A DNA stretch of 7,426 bases from Nocardioides sp. GTDB lineage: Bacteria; Actinomycetota; Actinomycetes; Propionibacteriales; Nocardioidaceae. The stretch spans positions 1 to 7,426 of the forward strand of contig JAJPEO010000248.1 in NCBI GenBank assembly GCA_021166815.1, written 5' to 3'. Below the pieces are notes generated by a model. The model did not search any database and had not been told where the DNA came from. It worked only from the letters and a program-made list of their open reading frames with translations. Shown in pieces: positions 1-4,917 of the stretch. The first letter of the stretch is position 1, and each line of letters begins with the position of its first letter. A program made the translations under genes and the position numbers.

Positions 1-1
1 G

Positions 2-685
2 GTCCTCGACGAGGACACACGACTGCGCGTGGAGGACCCGCACACCGACCGCATCGCGTCGGTGGTGCCGAGCCGCATGCTCACCAGCCGCTCCCGCTTC
101 GAGGTCGACCTCAACCGTCCCCGCGAGGAGGCGGTCTACCGCGAGCCCGATGACTGCTGGGGGCTCGACGTCTGGCGCGACGCGCCCCTGTCCGACGACC
201 TGACCGAGAACAGCCTCGCGGTCTACGACCACGTCTACGGCACCCTCGGCGCCTACCTCGACGAGGTCGCCAGCCGCGGGCCGTACGTGCTCCTCGACGT
301 CCACTCCTACAACCACCGCCGCGGTGGCCCCGACAGCGAGCCGGCGGACGTCGACGAGAACCCCGAGGTCAACCTCGGCACCGGCAGCGTCGACCGCGAA
401 CGGTGGGGCGGGCTCGTCGACGCCTTCCGCACCACCCTCGCGGAGCAGGAGGCGCGCGGGCACCGGCTGGACGTCCGCGAGAACGTCGCGTTCAAGGGCC
501 GCGCGCTGGCGTGGTTCGTCCACGACCGGCACCCCGGGGTGGGCTGCGTGCTCGCGCTGGAGTTCAAGAAGACGTGGATGGACGAGTGGACCGGCAAGGT
601 GGACGAGGACCACCTGGAGGAGCTGCGCGCAGCCCTCGCCGAGACCCTCCCCGTGCTCGGCTCCGAGCTGGCCGGGATGTCCTGA
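2..685 (+). CDS. N-formylglutamate amidohydrolase family protein (5'-truncated by window edge)
   Basis: The reading frame is open from base 2, so the true start lies upstream; 227 residues are visible and perhaps 30-50 N-terminal residues are missing. The text fits the FGase family (PF05013, related in fold to zinc carboxypeptidases). An Arg-rich strand ending in D-L-N-R is at visible residues about 30-39, an L-D-V-H-S motif at about 98-102 (His a likely metal ligand), and an A-L-E-F-K segment near residue 187, whose Glu is a candidate catalytic residue. The founding enzyme, HutG, releases formate from N-formyl-L-glutamate in histidine breakdown, but no hut gene is seen here. The gene ends in TGATG, sharing one base with the next start, so it is probably translationally coupled to the DUF1704 gene. 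I infer an amidohydrolase or carboxypeptidase-like role on an unknown substrate. The family call is fairly sure; the substrate is unknown. Confidence 0.85.
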   Translation, partial: VLDEDTRLRVEDPHTDRIASVVPSRMLTSRSRFEVDLNRPREEAVYREPDDCWGLDVWRDAPLSDDLTENSLAVYDHVYGTLGAYLDEVASRGPYVLLDVHSYNHRRGGPDSEPADVDENPEVNLGTGSVDRERWGGLVDAFRTTLAEQEARGHRLDVRENVAFKGRALAWFVHDRHPGVGCVLALEFKKTWMDEWTGKVDEDHLEELRAALAETLPVLGSELAGMS

Positions 686-1854
686 TGGTCGAACGCCCGT
701 TCTCCACCCACGACCTCGCGGTGGACCGCGCCCTCGCGCAGCTCTCGGAGAGCTTCGCCTTCCTCCTGCACATCACCCCGGTGGACGCGCAGGAGGTCAA
801 GGACGAGTTCCTCCAGGGAGCCGTCGAGGACCCGGTCTTCACCTACCGCGAGCTGACCGACGAGCCCGACGTGCTCGAGCAGGCGCTCGCCGAGATCGAC
901 GTCACCAGCGTCGAGGACCCGACCCTCGGTCACCTGCTGCGCGCCAAGCACCGCGAGCTCGGCCTCCAGCTGGAGATGCTCCGCGCCCGTGACACCCCCG
1001 ACTTCCTGGGCCTGAGCATCGAGCTCTACGGCGGTGTCTCGCCCTCGTTGCGTACCCATGCCGAGCAGGTGCTCGAGGGGATCGGGCACGTCGAGCCGCC
1101 CTCCGACCCGCTGGACGCCGAGGAGTTCCTGGCCCTCGCCAGGGCCGAGATCGACTACTACCGCGAGCAGGCGCCCGGCATCGAGATGCACGCCGAGGTG
1201 CGACCCGACGTCAACGGGGTCATGGTGTCCGGCGACACCCTCCTGATCGGCAAGGAGAGCGCGGTCCAGCGCCGTCGTGCCGCCGCGCTCCTGCACCACG
1301 AGGTGGGCACCCACCTGGTCACCCACGTCAACGGCGCGGCCCAGCCGATCAAGGTGCTCGGCGCCGGCCTCGCGGGGTACGACGAGACCCAGGAGGGCCT
1401 GGCCGTCCTGGGCGAGGTGGCGTGCGGGGGGCTCACGCCGTTCCGCCTGCGCCAGCTCGCGGCGCGCGTGCTCACCGTGCACCGCATGGTCGACGGGGCG
1501 ACGTTCGCCCAGGCCCACCGCGCGCTGGTGGACGCCGGCATCCCGGAGTCGAGCGCCTTCACGACCGTCATGCGCGTCTACCGCTCGGGCGGGACCACGA
1601 AGGACGCGATCTACCTGCGCGGTGTGGTCGACCTGCTGGCCCACCTCGCCGACGACGGCGCCCTCGACCTGCTGTGGCGCGGCAAGTTCTCCCTGCAGGA
1701 CCTCCCCCTCATCGCCGAGCTCGTCGACCGCGACGCGCTCGTACCCCCGCGGCTGCTGCCGCACTACCTCGACGACCCCGCCTCCACCGACCGGCTCGGG
1801 TGGGCTTCGGGGGTCTCTGACCTCAGCGAGCTGGTAGCAGGACACCGACCATGA
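685..1854 (+). CDS. DUF1704 / QEGLA-motif putative metallopeptidase (MATCAP-like)
   Basis: This 389-residue protein starts at the ATG sharing its A with the upstream TGA; the longer frame back to about 403 lies antisense-style inside the previous gene and is rejected. It carries an H-E-V-G-T-H motif (H205, E206, H210) of the HEXXXH type and, 26 residues on, D-E-T-Q-E-G-L-A (residues 233-240), where E237 is the probable third metal ligand. This pair defines the family that databases call 'flavohemoglobin expression-modulating QEGLA motif protein' (DUF1704, PF08014). Eukaryotic members (MATCAP) are zinc carboxypeptidases that remove the C-terminal tyrosine of tubulin. No signal peptide or membrane segment is seen, so it should be cytoplasmic. 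Sitting between an FGase-family hydrolase and an ATP-grasp ligase, it probably removes a C-terminal amino acid from a peptide or small molecule. The peptidase activity is inferred from the motif; the bacterial substrate is unknown. Confidence 0.88.
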   Translation: MVERPFSTHDLAVDRALAQLSESFAFLLHITPVDAQEVKDEFLQGAVEDPVFTYRELTDEPDVLEQALAEIDVTSVEDPTLGHLLRAKHRELGLQLEMLRARDTPDFLGLSIELYGGVSPSLRTHAEQVLEGIGHVEPPSDPLDAEEFLALARAEIDYYREQAPGIEMHAEVRPDVNGVMVSGDTLLIGKESAVQRRRAAALLHHEVGTHLVTHVNGAAQPIKVLGAGLAGYDETQEGLAVLGEVACGGLTPFRLRQLAARVLTVHRMVDGATFAQAHRALVDAGIPESSAFTTVMRVYRSGGTTKDAIYLRGVVDLLAHLADDGALDLLWRGKFSLQDLPLIAELVDRDALVPPRLLPHYLDDPASTDRLGWASGVSDLSELVAGHRP

Positions 1855-1858
1855 AGGA
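1854..1858 (+). promoter_or_regulatory. Ribosome binding site deciding the ATP-grasp start
   Basis: AAGGA lies 7 bases before the ATG at 1866. The alternative ATG at 1851 overlaps the upstream stop as ATGA but has only a weak AGGA-like match about 9 bases upstream. The 1866 start gives an N-terminus of M-K-I-G-F, which is where GshB-type proteins normally begin. I therefore prefer 1866. If 1851 is used, the protein gains five residues. Confidence 0.6.
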
Positions 1859-1865
1859 TGTGTCA

Positions 1866-2906
1866 ATGAAGATCGGGTTCGTCGTCAACGACGTCGCCAC
1901 CGAGCAGGACTACTACACCACCAACCGGCTCGCCCTGGCCGCGCGCCAGATGGGCCATGAGGCGTGGTTCATGGGCATCGGCGACTTCGCCTACCAGCCG
2001 GACGGCACGCTCTCGACCAAGGCCCGTGCCGGCGACGCCAAGAGCTACCGCTCACTCAAGCGCCACCTCGCCGACGTGAAGCGGCCCGACGTCGAGCAGC
2101 TCATCGGCATCGAGGAGTTCGACGTCGTGATGCTGCGCAACGACCCGGCCGACGACGCCGAGTCCGCGCCCTGGGCCAACAACGCGGCCGTCGCCTTCGG
2201 CCAGCTCTTCGCCGCAGCTGGCGTGCTGGTCGTCAACGACCCGACGACGCTGGCCAACGCCCTGTCGAAGGCCTACTTCCAGCACTTCCCCGAGGTGGTG
2301 CGCCCGCGCACCCTCATCTCGCGCGACGAGCAGCTCATCTCCGACTTCGTCGACGAGCTCGGCGGCAGGGCCGTGCTCAAGCCGCTGCAGGGCTCGGGTG
2401 GCTCCGGGGTCTTCCTCATCGACCGCAAGGAGGCTCCCAACCTCAACCAGATCATCGAGGCGATCTCGCGCGACGGCTACGTCGTCGCCCAGGAGTTCCT
2501 TCCCGACGCGGTCAACGGCGACGTGCGGATGTTCGTGATGAACGGCAAGCCGTTGAAGGTCGACGGCGAGTACGCCGCCTTCCGGCGGTCCAACACCACC
2601 GACGACATCCGCTCCAACATGTCGGCCGGTGGCAAGGCCACCAAGGTCGCCGTCACCGACGAGATGCTGGAGATGGTCGACGTGGTGCGCCCCAAGCTGG
2701 TGGTCGACGGGATGTTCCTCGTCGGGCTCGACATCGTGGGCGACAAGCTGATGGAGATCAACGTGTTCAGCCCCGGCGGCCTCGGCAGCGCCCAGGAGCT
2801 GTACGGCGTCGACTTCGCGCCGCGGATCATCGAGGAGCTCGAGCGCAAGGTGCGGATGCGCCAGCACTACCCCGAGATCGACAACCGGTCCCTGGCCACG
2901 AGCTGA
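1866..2906 (+). CDS. Glutathione synthetase-like ATP-grasp ligase
   Basis: This 346-residue protein aligns by eye with GshB (about 316 residues in E. coli) over its whole length. Residues 1-125 form the pre-ATP-grasp Rossmann-like domain, with M-K-I-G-F at the start and R-N-D-P at 91-94. The ATP-grasp domain follows: V-L-K-P (K172), a glycine-rich loop at 176-181, A-Q-E-F-L-P at 208-213, R-S-N-M-S-A-G-G at 249-256, and V-G-L-D-I (D289) with M-E-I-N-V (E297, N299), the expected Mg/ATP ligands. GshB joins gamma-glutamylcysteine to glycine through an acyl phosphate. The stretch after E-I-N-V reads F-S-P-G-G-L here instead of the T-S-P-T-C typical of GshB, so the acceptor may differ. No gshA is visible, and actinomycetes usually make mycothiol. 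I read it as an amide ligase of unknown substrate, working with the two hydrolases upstream. It ends directly against the stop codon of the convergent phosphodiesterase gene. Confidence 0.87.
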   Translation: MKIGFVVNDVATEQDYYTTNRLALAARQMGHEAWFMGIGDFAYQPDGTLSTKARAGDAKSYRSLKRHLADVKRPDVEQLIGIEEFDVVMLRNDPADDAESAPWANNAAVAFGQLFAAAGVLVVNDPTTLANALSKAYFQHFPEVVRPRTLISRDEQLISDFVDELGGRAVLKPLQGSGGSGVFLIDRKEAPNLNQIIEAISRDGYVVAQEFLPDAVNGDVRMFVMNGKPLKVDGEYAAFRRSNTTDDIRSNMSAGGKATKVAVTDEMLEMVDVVRPKLVVDGMFLVGLDIVGDKLMEINVFSPGGLGSAQELYGVDFAPRIIEELERKVRMRQHYPEIDNRSLATS

Positions 2907-3473
2907 TCACCCCGCGAGGGCGAACGTCTCCACCACCTCGTGCCGGGGGCGCCGGCGGGGGCCCTCGCCGAGGTGGGAGGCGATGAGCGCGAGGTGGTCG
3001 ATGGTCCACGCTGGCCCGCGGTAGGCGTCGAGCAGGCGCACCCACGACGTCACGTTGTCCGGCCGGCCCAGCCGGGCGAGGGTCAGGTGGGGGCGGAACC
3101 GCTGCCCGTCCACCTGCGCCCCGGCCTTGGCCATGGCCGCCCGGGAGCCGGTCGCCAGTCGGGTGAGCTCGGTGCGGTCGGCCTCGGCGAGGTCGAGGCC
3201 GGCGTACAGCACCCGTGCGCGGTCGGGGTGCGGGAACGCCCCGCCGCCGGTGATCCGGGTCGCCATCGGACGCCGCTTGCGCGCGGCACGGGTGAGGCGC
3301 TCGACGAGGTCGTCGAGGCTGCGCTCGGGCACGTCGGCCGAGAACGCCAGCGTCACGTGGAGCTGCTCGGACGACGTCCAGCGGTACGCCGCCGACTCGC
3401 GACGTGGCTCCAGGAACTCGTCGAGGTCCTCGATCGCCGCCTCCGTCGGCACCGCAGCCACGAACATCCGCAT
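2907..3473 (-). CDS. thpR: RNA 2',3'-cyclic phosphodiesterase (2H phosphoesterase, ThpR/LigT family)
   Basis: The 188-residue length and layout match ThpR. It begins M-R-M-F-V-A-A-V-P, the usual strand at the start of this family. It carries both catalytic H-x-T motifs, H-V-T-L at 39-42 and H-L-T-L at 129-132, preceded by the usual R-F-R-P. Enzymes of this family open 2',3'-cyclic phosphates on RNA ends to 2'-phosphates and can join RNA halves in vitro; the cellular role is poorly known. The frame extends upstream to 3545, but that would run through the inverted-repeat array, and family members start at the M-R-M-F position. An ATG two codons later (3467) is possible and has a GGGG at better spacing. 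The gene lies downstream of the acyl-CoA dehydrogenase gene on the same strand, separated by the repeat array, and no functional link is evident. Confidence 0.88.
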   Translation of the reverse strand: MRMFVAAVPTEAAIEDLDEFLEPRRESAAYRWTSSEQLHVTLAFSADVPERSLDDLVERLTRAARKRRPMATRITGGGAFPHPDRARVLYAGLDLAEADRTELTRLATGSRAAMAKAGAQVDGQRFRPHLTLARLGRPDNVTSWVRLLDAYRGPAWTIDHLALIASHLGEGPRRRPRHEVVETFALAG

Positions 3474-3493
3474 GGCCCCAGTCTGCCCCCACC

Positions 3494-3603
3494 GACCGGG
3501 CACCTTCCCGCACCCGAAACGCACCGACCGGGCACTTCTCCGCATGAGACGGTGCGGAGAAGTGCCCGGTCAGCGTTGGGACCGTGCGGAGAAGTGCCCG
3601 GTC
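3494..3603. repeat. Nested inverted-repeat array: four copies of a 19-bp unit
   Basis: Two forward copies of GACCGGGCACTTCTCCGCA lie at 3494-3512 (three mismatches) and 3526-3544, and two inverted copies at 3553-3571 and 3585-3603 (both exact). The copies on each arm are offset by 32 bases, so the whole block is symmetric about 3548/3549. The two inverted copies sit in a 26-base near-identical direct repeat (3548-3573 and 3580-3605, one mismatch). The 13-base spacers between copies are only partly complementary. The last copy runs into the stop codon of the acyl-CoA dehydrogenase gene. It resembles a REP/BIME-type intergenic element. Whether it is dispersed in the genome cannot be told from one window. 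Confidence 0.85.
3526..3571 (-). terminator. Perfect 19-bp hairpin, possible terminator or mRNA stabiliser
   Basis: The two central repeat copies are exact reverse complements with an 8-base loop (3545-3552), giving a 19-bp GC-rich stem. It lies about 30 bases past the acyl-CoA dehydrogenase stop codon in the direction of transcription, where a terminator or 3'-end stabilising hairpin would be expected. There is no run of T after the stem on either strand, so it is not a classical intrinsic terminator. U-less hairpin terminators are proposed for actinomycetes. The structure is certain from the sequence; the function is inference. Confidence 0.4.
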
Positions 3604-4747
3604 AGAGACCGAGGTCGCGCGCGATGAGCATCTTCATGATCTCGTTCGAGCCGGCCCAGATCTTCGTCACGCGGGCGTCGCGCCAGGCGCGGGCCACGCG
3701 GTACTCGTTCATGTAGCCGTAGCCGCCGTGGATCTGGACGCAGTGGTCGAGCACCTCGCTCTGGACCTGCGAGGTCCACCACTTGGCCTTGGCCGCGTCG
3801 ACCGGCGTGAGCTCCTTCTTGGTGTGCGCGATCACGCACTGGTCGACGTACGCCTGCGCCACGTCGACGCGGGTCTGCAGGTCGGCCAGGAGGAACTGGG
3901 TGTTCTGGAACGCCCCGATGGGCTGTCCGAACGCCTGGCGGTCCTTGGCGTACTGGATGGTCTCGGTGAGGATCTGCGCGGCGTGGGCCAGGTTGGTCAC
4001 GGCCGAGCCGAGGCGCTCCTGGGGCAGGAACTGCATCATCGAGATGAAGCCGGTGTCGAGGGGGCCGACGAGGTCGTCGTTGGAGACGCGGACGTTCTCG
4101 AAGGCCAGCTCGGCGGTGTCGGACTCGTCCTGGCCGACCTTGTCGAGCACGCGGCCGACCGAGAAGCCCTCGAGCGTGGTGTCGACGGCGAACAGCGAGA
4201 TGCCCTTGGCCTTCTTCTCCGGGCTGGTGCGGGCGGCGACGAGCACGATGTCGGCCGAGCCGCCGTTGGTGATGAAGGTCTTCGAGCCGTTGATGATCCA
4301 GTCGTCACCGTCGCGCACGGCGGTGGTCTTGAGGTTGGCGAGGTCGGAACCGCCGCCGGGCTCGGTCATGCCGATGGCGGTGAGGATCTCGCCCGTCGCC
4401 GCCTTGGGGAGCCAGCGCTTGCGCTGCTCCTCGTTGGTGAGGTGGACCAGGTAGGGCACCGTGATGTCGGCGTGGATGCCCAGGCAGCTCGGCAGGGTCA
4501 TGTTGACCTTGGCCAGCTCCTCGGTGAGGACCGCGTTGAAGCGGTAGTCCTCGGCCCCGGCGCCGCCGTACTCCTCGGGGATCTCCAGGCCCAGCAGGCC
4601 GGCCTCCCCGGCGTCGAGCCAGAACTGGCGGTCGAGCCCGTGGTTCTCGGCGTACTTCTCCAGGTTGGCCACGACCTTGCGGTCGAGGAACTCCTTGACC
4701 GAGGCGCGGAAGGCCTCGTGGTCCTCGTCGTAGATCTCACGCTTCAT
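3602..4747 (-). CDS. Acyl-CoA dehydrogenase (long-chain/isovaleryl-type active site)
   Basis: This 381-residue FAD enzyme should oxidise an acyl-CoA to the trans-2-enoyl-CoA, passing electrons to ETF. It has the normal family length and both signatures: A-I-G-M-T-E-P-G-G-G-S-D at 124-135 and Q-I-H-G-G-Y-G-Y-M-N-E-Y at 338-349, then D-R-Q-A-F-G at 269-274. The position of the catalytic Glu of medium-chain enzymes is Ala here (I-W-A-G, A365). E262 in T-E-T-I-Q-Y falls where the long-chain and isovaleryl-CoA dehydrogenases carry their base, so I infer that E262 is catalytic. The chosen start gives M-K-R-E-I-Y-D-E-D-H, typical of the family; the frame extends 50 codons further, but that part is not family-like and overlaps the intergenic region. 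No Shine-Dalgarno is visible (see promoter). The chain-length substrate cannot be told. It is divergent from the histidine kinase gene and followed on its own strand by thpR. Confidence 0.92.
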   Translation of the reverse strand: MKREIYDEDHEAFRASVKEFLDRKVVANLEKYAENHGLDRQFWLDAGEAGLLGLEIPEEYGGAGAEDYRFNAVLTEELAKVNMTLPSCLGIHADITVPYLVHLTNEEQRKRWLPKAATGEILTAIGMTEPGGGSDLANLKTTAVRDGDDWIINGSKTFITNGGSADIVLVAARTSPEKKAKGISLFAVDTTLEGFSVGRVLDKVGQDESDTAELAFENVRVSNDDLVGPLDTGFISMMQFLPQERLGSAVTNLAHAAQILTETIQYAKDRQAFGQPIGAFQNTQFLLADLQTRVDVAQAYVDQCVIAHTKKELTPVDAAKAKWWTSQVQSEVLDHCVQIHGGYGYMNEYRVARAWRDARVTKIWAGSNEIMKMLIARDLGL

Positions 4748-4760
4748 GCGCTCAAGGTTA
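4748..4760 (-). promoter_or_regulatory. Candidate leaderless promoter of the acyl-CoA dehydrogenase gene
   Basis: On the minus strand TAACCT (complement of 4755-4760) fits the actinobacterial -10 pattern TANNNT and lies exactly 7 bases before the ATG, so transcription would begin at or next to the A of the start codon. No purine-rich ribosome binding site precedes that ATG, which agrees with a leaderless message. No convincing -35 element is seen at 17-18 bases spacing. Confidence 0.4.
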
Positions 4761-4801
4761 CCCGCGGGAAACCTCGCCCGGACAGGCTTCCTCGATGACC
4801 T

Positions 4802-4822
4802 GCCCCACATGCGGGATGGGGC
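4802..4822. repeat. Short inverted repeat in the divergent intergenic region
   Basis: GCCCCA at 4802-4807 pairs with TGGGGC at 4817-4822 across a 9-base loop and is followed by GAAAA. It lies 55-75 bases upstream of the dehydrogenase start, at a plausible distance for an operator. Six base pairs in GC-rich DNA can arise by chance, so support is weak. Confidence 0.3.
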
Positions 4823-4868
4823 GAAAACGCTGCAGCGCGACCACCGGCCTGACACGCTAGGTCCGTGA

Positions 4869-4894
4869 GGCCTCGGGTGACATCGCCCGAGGCC
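4869..4894. promoter_or_regulatory. Perfect 9-bp inverted repeat upstream of the histidine kinase gene
   Basis: GGCCTCGGG (4869-4877) and CCCGAGGCC (4886-4894) are exact reverse complements separated by 8 bases (TGACATCG). The 26-base element ends 23 bases before the GTG start and just upstream of its ribosome binding site. It could be an operator for a dimeric regulator or a hairpin in the mRNA leader; the sequence alone does not separate these. No clear -10/-35 promoter was found for the kinase gene. Confidence 0.5.
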
Positions 4895-4906
4895 CATGTC
4901 GACTTT

Positions 4907-4912
4907 GGGGAG
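4907..4912 (+). promoter_or_regulatory. Ribosome binding site supporting the GTG start of the kinase
   Basis: GGGGAG lies 5 bases before the GTG at 4918. It is the best Shine-Dalgarno match in the leader and supports that start. No in-frame ATG occurs near it. Confidence 0.65.
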
Positions 4913-4917
4913 ACGAG

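Noticed and set aside
2..685. HutG of a histidine-utilisation operon
   Set aside because: The downstream genes are not hut genes and the operon partners point to peptide or amide chemistry; the upstream side is not visible, so this is rejected only on the available context.
307..1866. 519-codon open frame on the minus strand
   Set aside because: It lies antisense to the FGase and DUF1704 genes, is rich in Arg/Gly/Val/Asp low-complexity text with no recognisable motif, and results from GC-biased third positions.
1855..1866. Small precursor-peptide gene within the three-gene operon
   Set aside because: The gaps between the three genes are at most 11 bases, so no peptide gene fits; a precursor, if any, must lie upstream of the window or elsewhere.
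2052..2867. 271-codon open frame on the minus strand
   Set aside because: It is a mirror of the ATP-grasp gene, which aligns along its whole length with GshB.
3494..3603. CRISPR array
   Set aside because: There are only four copies, in two orientations, with 13-base and 8-base spacers and no cas gene; the symmetry fits a REP-like element.
3584..4798. 404-codon open frame on the plus strand
   Set aside because: It is antisense to the acyl-CoA dehydrogenase gene, which has complete family motifs; the antisense translation resembles no family.
4851..4866. Promoter for the histidine kinase at CTGACA/TAGGTC-like text
   Set aside because: The elements are too close together to be a -35/-10 pair, and TAGGTC lacks the final T of the TANNNT pattern.
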